A stretch of 64,000 bases of DNA from Bryobacterales bacterium (GTDB lineage: Bacteria; Acidobacteriota; Terriglobia; Bryobacterales; Bryobacteraceae). The notes below the pieces were generated by a model, which ran no database searches, was not told the DNA's origin, and worked only from the letters and a program-made list of their open reading frames with translations. The stretch is taken from positions 682,001 to 746,000 of the forward strand of contig JADKID010000005.1 of the NCBI GenBank assembly GCA_016721425.1, given 5' to 3'. The position numbers and the translations under genes were made by a program. How positions within the stretch are numbered: the stretch's first letter is position 1; the number at the start of each line of letters is the position of its first letter. Below are positions 44,954-53,788 of the stretch, piece by piece.

Positions 44954-45636
44954 ATTGAAGCCGCCTTGTTGATCTCGGCGAGCCTGACGCAGCGGTCGAA
45001 CCGGGCCGCCAAGCTCAAATCATGACTGACGAACAGGACTGTAGTACCGGCCGATCTTGCCTGCGTGAAAAGCAGATCCACAAAGGTCCCGCGATGCTCG
45101 GCATCGAGTGCCGAAGTCGGCTCATCGGCGACCAGCAACGGGGGCGATCCGATCAGTGCTCGCGCGGCGGCGACGCGTTGCTGTTGCCCGACGCTCAGGT
45201 CGGAAGCCTTGCGGTCCAGCAGATTGCCGATCGCCAGACTCGAGGCCAGTTCGCTGGCGGCGTCTTCGATGGACACACCATTCAACCGCCGCGCGCGTGC
45301 CTGGTGCAATCGCATGGGCAGTTCGATGTTCTCGCGTGCCGTCAGGTACGGGATCAGGTTGAAGATTTGGAAGATATAACCCATCTGGGCCCCTCTGAGT
45401 TCGTCCCGGCCGTGTTGAGAAAGAGTTGTCAATTGCCGTCCCAGTACGGCGACCTGTCCCCGTTGAGGAGTCACAACTCCAGCAATGATGCTCCGGAGGG
45501 TGCTCTTCCCGCTGCCGCTTGGGCCGTGCAGAAAACAATGCTCGCCGGGAAGTATGCGCAGATGTTCAATCCGCAACACAGCGAGGCCGCCACGGTACTG
45601 GAATTCGACGCCGGAAAGCTCCACGCTAGGCGCCAC
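44950..45636 (-). CDS. ABC transporter ATP-binding protein (LolD/MacB type, PA4064-like)
   Basis: The 228-residue ATPase has Walker A GPSGSGKST, Q-loop region 'YIFQIFNLIPYLTARENI', signature LSVGQQQR and Walker B LLVADEPTSALD with switch His in VSHD. It is intact. The GTG start overlaps the upstream gene by 11 bases, and GGAG lies eight bases before it. It pairs with the permease immediately downstream. With the DUF3299 and ZrgA-like genes it reproduces the gene set of the zinc-regulated PA4063-PA4066 operon of Pseudomonas aeruginosa, so a role in zinc acquisition is inferred. Confidence 0.9.
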   Translation of the reverse strand: MAPSVELSGVEFQYRGGLAVLRIEHLRILPGEHCFLHGPSGSGKSTLRSIIAGVVTPQRGQVAVLGRQLTTLSQHGRDELRGAQMGYIFQIFNLIPYLTARENIELPMRLHQARARRLNGVSIEDAASELASSLAIGNLLDRKASDLSVGQQQRVAAARALIGSPPLLVADEPTSALDAEHRGTFVDLLFTQARSAGTTVLFVSHDLSLAARFDRCVRLAEINKAASM

Positions 45637-46246
45637 GAGTCAACTCCAGAGGCGGTCGCTTGCGAGCCAGGCGCCCCAGTCGCAGCCATTCTTCGGGAAA
45701 CCTCTGGGAGCACGGCTGGTTCATGCCATTCGCGCAACACGTTTCGCCGATACGGAACGCCGAACTTTCGAGCACCCATTGCTCGTACCGACTCATCCAT
45801 TCCGTGGCTTTAACCACCAGGTAGGTAGTTCCAGGTTCATGGTCTTCGGAGCAATTGGTGGAGCAGGTCAACGGCAGGGCGTCGCGCGTCCACACGTTTT
45901 CGAGATATCCAGCCTGATGGCAGAATCGAGGAATGCAGTCGTAGCGATTCAGGTAGACGCCGCCCCGTCCACACCGAGCGTAGTAGAGGCCGAAACCCCA
46001 CAGCGTGATGGCCGAGCGCGAGGAGAGGCGCAATTGATAGCGGGTACTGCCCTGAATGTGAGCGGGAGGGCGCACCCGCTCAAAGCCATGCGCCAGTAGC
46101 AGGTTGCCCTCCGGATGCCGGATGTCCTGGCCCCAGCACCAGCACTGCTGATGCAGCAGCAGTTGGCACAGACTCCGGAAGTCATCCGGCCAGGCGTGAG
46201 CAGTCCAGGTTGACTTCAGTTCAGACACAACTTCCCTATGAGGCAA
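45626..46246 (-). CDS. Cys-rich protein of unknown function
   Basis: The 206-residue protein has 11 cysteines, several paired (CWCW, CSTNC, ETCC), and many Trp and His residues. It has no signal peptide and no membrane segment. 'YLVVKATEWMSRYEQWVLES' is the most structured stretch. I do not recognise the family. It overlaps both neighbours by 11 bases, so it is embedded in the metal operon between an 86-residue protein and the ABC ATPase. A cytoplasmic metal-binding role is possible from composition and context only. Confidence 0.7.
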   Translation of the reverse strand: MPHREVVSELKSTWTAHAWPDDFRSLCQLLLHQQCWCWGQDIRHPEGNLLLAHGFERVRPPAHIQGSTRYQLRLSSRSAITLWGFGLYYARCGRGGVYLNRYDCIPRFCHQAGYLENVWTRDALPLTCSTNCSEDHEPGTTYLVVKATEWMSRYEQWVLESSAFRIGETCCANGMNQPCSQRFPEEWLRLGRLARKRPPLELTRGA

Positions 46247-46496
46247 AAACGAGGCCTTCTACGTCGGACGCAGTGATTTCCGCGGTGGACTTGTGCAGTT
46301 TCACCTGCCTCCGCCGGCCCGGGCCGTCCAGAATGGCGATCACCGTTTCCAGCGGGGGGCAGCCAGGCTCACTACATTGCAGCTCCGATACCATCACCAC
46401 CGCATCGGGCGGGAGTCCAAGCCTTTGGGCCACCATTTCCTTGATCAAGGCGATTCGTTCCGCGTTCGGTTGAGGCTTACTGCCGAATAAGTCCAT
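46236..46496 (-). CDS. Small conserved protein of COG0523/WD40 loci
   Basis: The 86-residue protein has a single alpha/beta domain with the segment 'LGLPPDAVVMVSELQCSEPG' followed by 'CPPLETVIAILD' and 'RRRQVKLHK'. The two Cys residues five apart (CSEPGC) may bind metal. Similar short proteins accompany COG0523 GTPases and WD40 proteins in other bacteria, from memory; I know of no assigned function. It lies 9 nt after the WD40 gene and overlaps the Cys-rich gene. Confidence 0.72.
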   Translation of the reverse strand: MDLFGSKPQPNAERIALIKEMVAQRLGLPPDAVVMVSELQCSEPGCPPLETVIAILDGPGRRRQVKLHKSTAEITASDVEGLVFAS

Positions 46497-46505
46497 CGCG
46501 ATACC

Positions 46506-47552
46506 TCAGTCCGCCGCTGGGCGGAAGACCCGAACTAGTCCCTTTGCCGAGGAAGCGGCGAAGTTCCGGCCGTCTGGAGCCCACTGCAACCGGGTGATTT
46601 CAGCGCCGGCTGATGATCGCCGGATCAGCCTTGCCGATTTGGCCGGGCTCCACAGGCAGACCAGTCCCTCGCGGCAGCCCGAGACCAGAAATGGTCCCGC
46701 CGGCTGATAGGCAAGAGCCGAGAGTGCCATGTCGTGTCCTTCGAGCTGAATTGGAACCGAACCGGCCGGCCCTTTGCCGGAGCAATCCCAGATGATGACC
46801 GTGGAACTGCCGCCAGTCGCCAGGTAGCGGCTGGTGTGGTCCCAAGCCAACTCGCGCACCTTGATGGGATAGCCCGACATCTCCAGATCCTTACCGGACT
46901 TGCGGTACCAGAAATGGACGCTGGCATCCTGGTTTCCGGTGGCGATATAGTTCGCGTCGGGGCTCCAGGCAAGCCGCAGGATGGAGCCTTTCCACTCGAA
47001 CGCCTTCAGCGGGTCGGACGAGTTGGCGCGGAACGTAGCCACGCGGCCATAGCAGGCAGAGGTCAGTAGGTGTTCGCCTGGCTGCCACTGCACATCCGCG
47101 ATGGTGCTGGGATGATTGGGATAGCTCTGGAGGAGTTTCGCATCGGAGTTCCACAAGCGGAGTCTCCGGCCGGCCGCTGAGACGACCAGGTCTCCCGAAT
47201 GTGCGTAGGCAACGCGTTCCACCCAATCTGATCCGGCGTCGCACTCAACCGGCGCCGTTCCATCGGCGATATCCCAGATGCGGAGTCTGCCATCCTGGCC
47301 ACCGCTGGCAAGGCGGCGCGAGTCGGATCTCCAGGAGAGCGAAAACGTGCCTCCGTCGTGGCCCGGTAGGAACGATTTGAGCTCGCCGGACGAAGCGTGA
47401 AGGATCGAGATACCGCCGCTCAATGCTGCCACTGCCAGCAACCGGCCGTCTGGCGAATACGACATGTCGATCACATGGTCGTCCAGGCCTAACTCCCAAC
47501 CCACAGAAAGTTCGGGGGCGCTCAACTGTTTCGTCGCGGCTAGGCGAGGCAT
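46506..47552 (-). CDS. WD40-repeat protein associated with the COG0523 GTPase
   Basis: The 348-residue protein contains about seven WD40 repeats, enough for one beta-propeller. Typical units are 'MSYSPDGRLLAVAALSGGIS', 'LSWRSDSRRLASGGQDGRLR' with IWD, 'LAWSPDANYIATGNQDASVH' and 'LAWDHTSRYLATGGSSTVII' with WD. There is no signal peptide, so it is cytoplasmic, and it probably acts as a scaffold. It overlaps the end of the COG0523 gene by 13 bases, so the two are coupled and likely interact. Confidence 0.88.
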   Translation of the reverse strand: MPRLAATKQLSAPELSVGWELGLDDHVIDMSYSPDGRLLAVAALSGGISILHASSGELKSFLPGHDGGTFSLSWRSDSRRLASGGQDGRLRIWDIADGTAPVECDAGSDWVERVAYAHSGDLVVSAAGRRLRLWNSDAKLLQSYPNHPSTIADVQWQPGEHLLTSACYGRVATFRANSSDPLKAFEWKGSILRLAWSPDANYIATGNQDASVHFWYRKSGKDLEMSGYPIKVRELAWDHTSRYLATGGSSTVIIWDCSGKGPAGSVPIQLEGHDMALSALAYQPAGPFLVSGCREGLVCLWSPAKSARLIRRSSAGAEITRLQWAPDGRNFAASSAKGLVRVFRPAAD

Positions 47553-48888
47553 TTCCGGAAGCCCTCCGTCAGTTCCTGCCGGTCCAGGTTCTTTCCGATG
47601 AAGATGAGTGAGTTGTGGCGGAGTTCTTTGCCCCAGGGGCGGTCCGGGCGACCGTCAAAAAGCATGTGAACACCCTGGAACACAAACCGCTCGGCCTCGT
47701 CCCTGATGCTGAGGACGCCCTTCATGCGATAGATGTCGGTTCCCTTGCTGCCCAATAGGTTGCGCAGCCAGGCGTTGAGCTTGCTGTTGTCGACGTCACC
47801 GGGGATCGTGATACCGACCGAGGAAACTGCGTCGTCATGTTCATTGTCGGGCTTATACTGCTTGGCGATGACGGGCTCGATGGGGCCTGAACCGGAGATG
47901 GACATCTTGAACTCTTTAGGGTAATGCTCGGTGAACACGGAAAAAGGGCAACCGTCCGGTACTTTCAAACGTAATCGCTTCTCGCCTTCCGGAAGGACCA
48001 ACTGGTGCAACTGAGGACCGGGCGTGATCGCCCCGCCTGGGGAAACCTGGGACTCAGGCGCGGAGAAGGTGAGCACAGCCTCCATTTGCGCTGCCTCCAG
48101 GCTCTCGAAGCGAGCATCTGGCAGTGGGAGTACAGCGAGGTTCATCGTGGGGTCGGGCCCGTCGTGAAGCAAGAGGTCGTGGCTCCCGGCTGCGAATTCG
48201 TAGACGCCGCCCCATTCGAACGGATACTCGGGCTCCAGGAACATGGGATCCACTTCCAACGCACGGTCCAGGTTGAAGCCGCCGAGGTCGAGGATCTTGT
48301 CCATGTCGATCTGCGCATCCTGGGTGCGGAAGATCTTCGCCGCGGGATTCATCGCCCGGATGCGCGACTCCAGTTTGTCGATTTCCTCACCAGGCACAAG
48401 ATCGGTCTTGTTGAGGAGAATCACGTCGGCGAACGCGACCTGTTCCTTTGCTTCGTCGGAATCATCAATGTGCTGCCAGATATGCTTGGCGTCGACCAAG
48501 GTAGCGATCCCATCCAGAGCCAGACGCTGCTTCATCTCGTCATCGACGAAAAAGGTCTGCGCCACCGGCGCCGGATCGGCCAGGCCCGTGGTCTCGATCA
48601 TGATGTAGTCGAAGGCGTCCTTGCGCTTCATGAGATTGCCCAGGATGCGGATCAAGTCGCCACGGACAGTGCAGCAAATGCACCCGTTGTTCATCTCAAA
48701 GATCTCTTCTTCAGCGTTGACAACCAGTTCATTGTCGACCCGATTTCGCCGAACTCGTTCTCGATGACGGCAATCCGCTTGCCGTGCTTCTCGGTGAGAA
48801 TACGGTTCAGCAGGGTGGTTTTGCCGGAACCCAGAAAGCCGGTAAGTACGGTGACGGGAATGCGTGAGGGTCGGGTGGTTTCGGACAT
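47540..48888 (-). pseudogene. COG0523 (CobW/ZigA-like) metallochaperone GTPase, one frameshift
   Basis: The N-terminal part (48888 to about 48741) carries the P-loop GFLGSGKTTLLN and 'VIENEFGEIG'. The rest (to 47540) is in another frame and carries 'VDNELVVNAEEEIFEMNNGC', ICC (the CxCC metal site), 'TTGLADPAPVAQTFF', NKTD and the C-terminal CobW domain ('RFVFQGVHMLFDGRPDRPWG'). Joined, it has about 449 residues. The break at 48739-48741 fits one lost G in a run of four. COG0523 GTPases deliver zinc or cobalt and are often Zur-controlled. AGGAGAAG precedes the ATG. The context suggests zinc. Confidence 0.87.
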
Positions 48889-48915
48889 CTGCTTCTCCTG
48901 TGGGTGGATTAGTTG

Positions 48916-49353
48916 CTATGCCACTTCTGCGTCTCCGCAGCAGGCGGCACTTTCAAAATCGGAAGCGAAGTGATGGCGCTCGTGAAACCGGTCCATGCGG
49001 AACCGGGCGAGAGAAGCAGGCAGCGGAACGACCCGACCAGCCGAAGCACAATCGGAAGCCCAGTCCGCCAGCGCCTTATACTGCTCGTGCCTGTCGAGAC
49101 CGCCCAGCCAGACGGGGTGATCGCCCATCATCACGAGCACCACATTGGTCACGTCGCACGGTCCCAGGCAGCCGCTAATGGTAAGCTGCACCTTCTTGGG
49201 CAAAGTCCGCTTTCGCCACTCCTGCTTCAGCCAATCCACTGGTACTTCGGGATGACCTTTGTCGGTCCGGCCGCAGCAGCAGCCGACGCACACCAGCACC
49301 TGCGCCAGAGTCTTGCGTGACGTGGTGATCTCGATACCAACATTTCTGCTCAT
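48916..49353 (-). CDS. 2Fe-2S ferredoxin-like (thioredoxin-fold) protein
   Basis: The 145-residue protein has 'VLVCVGCCCGRTDKGHPEVP' and 'ISGCLGPCDVTNVVLVMM', a Cys pattern of thioredoxin-like 2Fe-2S ferredoxins. A C-terminal tail contains HERHHF and CC motifs that may bind metal. It overlaps CbiO by four bases and lies 27 nt before the COG0523 gene, so it links the ECF transporter to the chaperone part of the operon. Such proteins occur beside cobalt/B12 genes; the role here is unknown. Confidence 0.8.
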   Translation of the reverse strand: MSRNVGIEITTSRKTLAQVLVCVGCCCGRTDKGHPEVPVDWLKQEWRKRTLPKKVQLTISGCLGPCDVTNVVLVMMGDHPVWLGGLDRHEQYKALADWASDCASAGRVVPLPASLARFRMDRFHERHHFASDFESAACCGDAEVA

Positions 49354-50213
49354 CGAATGACTCCGTGCCTGGCTGCCCAGGAATGCTCCAACCAGTCGGC
49401 GAGTTGAGCTGGTGTCACCGGCAGCTCAGCGGCGGGCTCCAAGTCGAATCGTTGGCGCAACTGGAACTCCACCTGACAGAGCAGCGGTTGCCGCAAGGCA
49501 GTCCGATGACAGAGTTCCGGATCGGCGAGGACTTGCTGGGGCCGGCCGGACGCCACCAGGGCGCCGCGTTGCAGAACGAAGACGCGGTCCGCCCAATCCA
49601 GCGCAAGGTCCGTGTTGTGCGTGGCAATGACGATGGCGACGCCGTTTCGATTCTTGCCTCGCAGGGCGTGAAGCAGGGCTTCGGCGCCGTGGTGGTCCAG
49701 TCCGGCGGTGGGCTCGTCCAACAGAAGAACTTGCGGCTCCATGGCCAGGACGCCAGCGATTGCAACTTTCTTCTTCTCACCGAGACTGAGGGTGGAGATC
49801 CGGCGCGACGAGAGCGGGAGTATGTCCATCTCCTGGAGGGCTTCGACCGCGCGCGCTTCCACCGCCGCTGGGGAAAGGCCAGCGTTGAGAGGTCCGAAGC
49901 TCACATCGGCCAGAACCGTTTCGGCGAATAGCTGGTCGTCCGGATCCTGCAGCACCAGACCAACCGCGCGCCGCAACTGGCGCTGCCCCTCTGGCGTGCG
50001 GGCCACGGCCTGGCCCAAGAGCCGGATGGAGCCTTCGCAGGGGCTCTGGAGGCCCATCAGCAAGTGCAGCAATGTCGATTTGCCTGCGCCATTGGCGCCC
50101 AGCATGGCAACCCGCTCGCCGGCCAACAGACTGAAGCTGATCCCATCCACCGCCCAGGGCGCAGCACCATAGGCGAATCGCAGTCTCTCGGTTTCGATCA
50201 GAGCTATCGCCAT
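49350..50213 (-). CDS. cbiO: ECF-type cobalt/nickel transporter ATPase CbiO
   Basis: The 287-residue ATPase has Walker A GANGAGKST, Q-loop 'LVLQDPDDQLFAETVLADVS' (the CbiO-type QDPDDQ), signature LSLGEKKK and Walker B VLLLDEPTAGLD. It is intact and energises the CbiMNQ membrane complex. It overlaps cbiQ by 10 bases. The metal could be cobalt, nickel or, given the neighbouring zinc genes, another divalent ion; sequence alone does not decide. Confidence 0.93.
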   Translation of the reverse strand: MAIALIETERLRFAYGAAPWAVDGISFSLLAGERVAMLGANGAGKSTLLHLLMGLQSPCEGSIRLLGQAVARTPEGQRQLRRAVGLVLQDPDDQLFAETVLADVSFGPLNAGLSPAAVEARAVEALQEMDILPLSSRRISTLSLGEKKKVAIAGVLAMEPQVLLLDEPTAGLDHHGAEALLHALRGKNRNGVAIVIATHNTDLALDWADRVFVLQRGALVASGRPQQVLADPELCHRTALRQPLLCQVEFQLRQRFDLEPAAELPVTPAQLADWLEHSWAARHGVIR

Positions 50214-50926
50214 GCAGTTTGCCCCTTCAGGAGATATGCCGACGCCGCAATCAGCAGACAGATGGCGGCAGAAGTGGCGCGAAATGCCATTGAGCTCTCT
50301 CTCGGCGGGGTCCAGAACTCAAGATGCACCTGTCCGCATCGAAGGGTCATCCCCATTTCGGCACGCCGGCCTCTCTCAAAAGCCCGGGCAATGATTGACG
50401 CAGTGGCCTGCATGGCGAACCGCGCCTGCAACCGGCGCCGGACGCCGCTGCGGCAGCGGAAGGCGATGGAGACGGAATGTGCACTGTCGCGCAGGAGCGC
50501 GGCGAACCGTAGGGAAAGATACGCCAACTCCACCAGCGGCGCGGCCACGCGGAACCGCTGCAAGGCAGCCAGCGCTTCGCTGGCCGGTGTGGTCACAACA
50601 AAGAGAACCACCGCCGAACCCGCGGAGAGCGCCCGCAACGTGACCTCTGCGGCGCGCGTGGGGTCAATCCAGATCAACGGCAAGGCTCCTAAGCACGCGA
50701 AGGCGATCAGGGGCCGGAGCGAGAATAGCCAGGATCGAGCGGAGACTCGCGCTCCCGCGCAGGCCGCCGCCGTCGCGCAACTCACTACCACAAGCGCCCA
50801 AGGCCACGGCTTCAATGCGAGGGAAAGCAGCAGCAATCCGCCGCACAGCAGCGCCTTGTCCGCCACGCTGCGAAACAGCCATGCGTTCTGCTCCGCGATG
50901 CTCTCCAATGAGTCGTGCAGGTGCAT
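50204..50926 (-). CDS. cbiQ: ECF transporter transmembrane protein CbiQ
   Basis: From ATG 50926 (AGGAGCTGAG just upstream) the product has 240 residues: four or five hydrophobic segments and the cytoplasmic coupling region with 'ELAYLSLRFAALLRDSAHSV' and 'RAFERGRRAEMGM', typical of CbiQ/EcfT (Ala-Arg-Gly-like coupling motif). It couples CbiO to the CbiMN substrate-capture unit. The start directly follows the cbiN stop. Confidence 0.9.
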   Translation of the reverse strand: MHLHDSLESIAEQNAWLFRSVADKALLCGGLLLLSLALKPWPWALVVVSCATAAACAGARVSARSWLFSLRPLIAFACLGALPLIWIDPTRAAEVTLRALSAGSAVVLFVVTTPASEALAALQRFRVAAPLVELAYLSLRFAALLRDSAHSVSIAFRCRSGVRRRLQARFAMQATASIIARAFERGRRAEMGMTLRCGQVHLEFWTPPRESSMAFRATSAAICLLIAASAYLLKGQTAWR

Positions 50927-50927
50927 C

Positions 50928-51209
50928 TCAGCTCCTGTTTCGCGGCAGCTTTCGCCGGTGCCGCCAAACGGCAAATGAGAACAGCGCCGCCCCACACGAC
51001 GCCTGGAGGGCAAACAGAGCCCTCTCGTGCGATGGCTCAGGAATGAGGCCCACGGGCTTCACCCACGGTTGATATTCAGGCTTCAACTGGCCAGCCACCT
51101 CAACGGCGGCCGTATCGGTGCCGATGCGGTCGGCGGTTGATTGACCAAGAAGCACGACGAACGCCAAGGCTGCGATGGCTCCCAGGAAAGCAGCTCGAAC
51201 CGAGTTCAT
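50928..51209 (-). CDS. cbiN: ECF cobalt transporter accessory protein CbiN
   Basis: The 93-residue protein has two membrane helices ('AAFLGAIAALAFVVLLG' and 'ALFALQASCGAALFSFAVW') around a periplasmic loop with 'YQPWVKPVGLIPEPS', the CbiN pattern. CbiN assists metal loading of CbiM, and its presence favours cobalt over the NikN-type nickel systems. The ATG overlaps the restored cbiM stop (ATGA at 51206-51209). Confidence 0.88.
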   Translation of the reverse strand: MNSVRAAFLGAIAALAFVVLLGQSTADRIGTDTAAVEVAGQLKPEYQPWVKPVGLIPEPSHERALFALQASCGAALFSFAVWRHRRKLPRNRS

Positions 51210-51864
51210 CGGGCCGCCTCCAGACGGGTATCTGACGGCGCGGAATGGGCGCCACGGTTCATCAGGCTGAAGGCGGCGCTCGTCAGAAACCCTCCGTGAT
51301 TGCCACCGGAATCTGTGTCCACGCAAACACCGCGCCAAATTTCCCGGCAGAGCCAAGTACGCCTGAAACTGGATCAGGGTAAGCCATCGCCAACTGGAGA
51401 GAGGTCGCAGAGTAGACCGCAAGGCTCGAAAGTGCAGCCGCAACCCCGCATGCCCAAGCGGGCTTGGCGCCCAGCCGTATGGCGGCTCGATAAATGAGCC
51501 AAGCGGCGAAGGGGCCGCACACCCCCAGCGAGAATAGATTCGCCCCCAGCGTCGTGATTCCGCCGTGTGCCAGCAGCAGCGCCTGAAGCAATAGGACCAC
51601 CATCGCCAGCCCGGGCACGGCACGGGGACCGAAGAGGATCGCCGCCAGCGCCACACCCGTGGGATGACTGCTGCTGCCTGCAACGGATGGGATCTTGAGC
51701 GCCGTCAGCAGGAGTAGAAGTCCTCCGGTTGCGGCCAGTTCGAACCGGCGGCTCCGTACTGGGGTCTCACCAAGCTGCTGCGTGCTGTCAATGACAAACG
51801 GGAGCGAAGCGGCGCTCCAGAGGACGCAATGGGCAAGCGGGAGGTATCCTTCAGCAATGTGCAC
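51206..51864 (-). CDS. cbiM: ECF metal-binding membrane protein CbiM, C-terminal frameshift
   Basis: The GTG start (51864) gives 'VHIAEGYLPLAHCVLW', which places the metal-ligand His right after the start codon as CbiM requires; GGAG lies five bases upstream. Helices and the HPTGVALA segment follow. The frame stops at 51283 after 'IPVAITEGF'; one lost C near 51285-51287 would extend it through 'LTSAAFSLMNRGAHSA' to a TGA that overlaps cbiN. The truncated form lacks only the last helix. The Fur-like operator (51884-51899) is 20 bp upstream, so the whole operon probably answers to it. Confidence 0.87.
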
Positions 51865-51883
51865 TTGGGCTCCAGACTCTATA

Positions 51884-51899
51884 TGGTAACGATAACACA
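51884..51899. promoter_or_regulatory. Fur/Zur-like operator in the fur-cbiM divergent promoter
   Basis: TGGTAACGATAACACA shares TG-x-TAACG and the terminal C-x-CA with the operator-like sites at 56148 and 43652. It lies 20 bp from the cbiM start and 28 bp from the Fur-family start, so one bound regulator could block both. It is the most degenerate of the three sites. Confidence 0.45.
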
Positions 51900-51926
51900 C
51901 TATCATCTGGATTGCGGAGAGATGCA

Positions 51927-52368
51927 ATGGACGATCCACATTCCGAGTATTATGAGGATGGAAGATCGTTCATGAGCATGATCAGGAAGACCCGCCAGAG
52001 AACCGCCATCCGCGAAGCTTTTGAAGCCTGTGACCGTCCTCTGTCGCCGGATGAGGTACTGACAGCTGCGCAACAGCTCACAGAGGGATTGGGAATCGCC
52101 ACGGTGTACCGGAACATCAAGGCACTCGTCGAGGAAGGTTGGCTTGTCGTGGTTGAATTGCCCGGCCAACCGCCACGTTACGAGCTATCGGGCAAGGGGC
52201 ACCACCATCATTTCCACTGCAGTGGTTGTGGCCAAGTGTTCGAGTTGCACGGTTGTGGAGAGCTTCAGGAGCATGATTCCCGCCGGGTTTCAGATCACCG
52301 GTCATGATGTATTGCTCTATGGGGTTTGCCAGTTGTGCCGCGCCGCCGGACATACCGCCCGGAACTAG
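51927..52368 (+). CDS. Fur-family metalloregulator (Zur/Fur-like), C-terminal frameshift
   Basis: The product starts near 'DDPHSEYYEDGRSF', with the winged-helix domain 'RKTRQRTAIREAFEACDRPL' and recognition helix 'LGIATVYRNIKALVEEGWL', then the metal domain 'GKGHHHHFHCSGCGQVFELH'. The first frame stops at 52307 after an aberrant tail; the expected end (IPAGFQITGHDVLLYGVCQL, then C) is in another frame and ends at 52368, so an indel lies near 52252-52262. Both CxxC pairs (CSGC, CQLC) are present when joined. Context (ZrgA, COG0523, Zn-ATPase) favours a zinc sensor; iron or cobalt is not excluded. ATG 51927 has GGAGAG upstream. Confidence 0.85.
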
Positions 52369-52597
52369 TCTCAGCTGCCCGGGCAGTCCCGGGCCCAATG
52401 GGGCGATATGGAATATTCTTGTACGCCAGATGTCTCCGCGATGGCTCGTATGTCATTGAGGGGGTTCGACACCGGCTTGCTGGCCTCTGCGTGGCGACAG
52501 AGGAGACATCAACGAATTCCATGTGCCCGTCGCGGTGAGTGGCGGAAGATCGACGGTCGAAATGTTGACAGCCTTGAACCTGCTTGTTGGTTTGTTC

Positions 52598-53788
52598 TCA
52601 CTTCGACGCATCTGGAACTGACCCCGCGAAGGTCTCGGGGATCTTCGCAGACCGGTTCTGAACGCGGCGACGTCGCAGGAGCCAGTGCCAGAAGCCGGTG
52701 ACGAAGGCAGCCCCCCACGTCAGGCCGAGGAAGACATAGGCAATCCGAGTTGCCACGCCGCCCAGATTCCGAAGTGAACGGGGATGCACCATAGGATCAG
52801 CTTGCAGGCCATGGGCGCGTTGCGCGTATCTTCAATGGAGAGCACCCGCCCGGCAAACGGGTCGACGGCGATGTTGGCGTGGTTGCGGGTCCGATTCCAG
52901 TCGTCCCATTCCTTTCGCACCATCAGGGGCGCTTCGCGGGTGCGCGGGAAACTAACACGGCGGATCCGCCCTGCCAGCGCCTGATCGGCGGCGTGGACAA
53001 GCACGTCGACCGGCAGCCGGTGCTGTCCCGGTTCGGCGACGGTGGGTTTGTCAGCCGCCGGCGTGCCCGCCAGGCCGTACACCGCCTTCCGGAACGGCTC
53101 GGGGAACGCAAACTCGACGGCGGTGATGGCAAACAGCAGAGAAAAGACAAACGGGTACACACCGGCGGCATTGTGAAGGTCTGGCGAGGGTTCGGGGCAG
53201 GCCCGCGCCCGTGCGGACCGAAAAGCGAGCCTTCCACACCGAGCGTCCGGCACGCCGCGCCGGCCACCAAAGCCAGATACCGGCGAAGAGTAGGGTCAGC
53301 GTTAGCAACGCTCCCCACCCATTCAGCAGCCAGCCGGTCTGTCCCAGGAAAAGGTAAAAATGCAGATAGCACAGGAAGCCGTAGAAGGAGCTTGCCCTGG
53401 TACGGGCACCCAGGATGGCGCCGCTGTAAGGGTCCATGAAAACATCCACCTGGTCTGCGCGGTTGGGGCCGAGGCGAATTGTATAGGGCTGGTTCAACTC
53501 CACCGGAAAGTTGATGTAGGTGTACCTGTCCTTCCATTCCGGATATCGTTGTTCGAAGGCAGAGATGATCTGCGAAAGAGGCAACCGCTGGCCTTTCTCC
53601 TCCACTTCCCAAAGATGCGGATTGAGATAACGGTCGATCTCCCGGCCGAATACCAGCAGACTGCCGGTGAGACCCATCATCACCAGGTAAAGGCCCAGGA
53701 ACAGGCCCAGCCAGAGATGAGTCTGGTAGAAGAGATTGCGGGCGGTCCAGATGGCCGCCTTCCTCGGTTCGCGCATGCGGGTTACCAC
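52598..53788 (-). pseudogene. PepSY-associated membrane protein (siderophore/metal reductase type), two frameshifts
   Basis: Three frames combine to a protein of about 395 residues with four membrane helices: 'RNLFYQTHLWLGLFLGLYLV' at the N-terminus, 'LHFYLFLGQTGWLLNGWGAL', then 'DLHNAAGVYPFVFSLLFAIT' with a PepSY-like periplasmic part, and C-terminal 'RIAYVFLGLTWGAAFVTGFW'. This is the PepSY-TM family, often encoded beside TonB receptors and thought to reduce siderophore-bound iron. Breaks lie near 53180-53240 and 52755-52770. It overlaps the end of the receptor gene. The downstream region 52369-52597 holds no clear gene. Confidence 0.8.

Noticed and set aside
52408..52538. Small gene after the Fur-family regulator
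   Set aside because: Short overlapping frames exist on both strands without ribosome-binding sites or known motifs.
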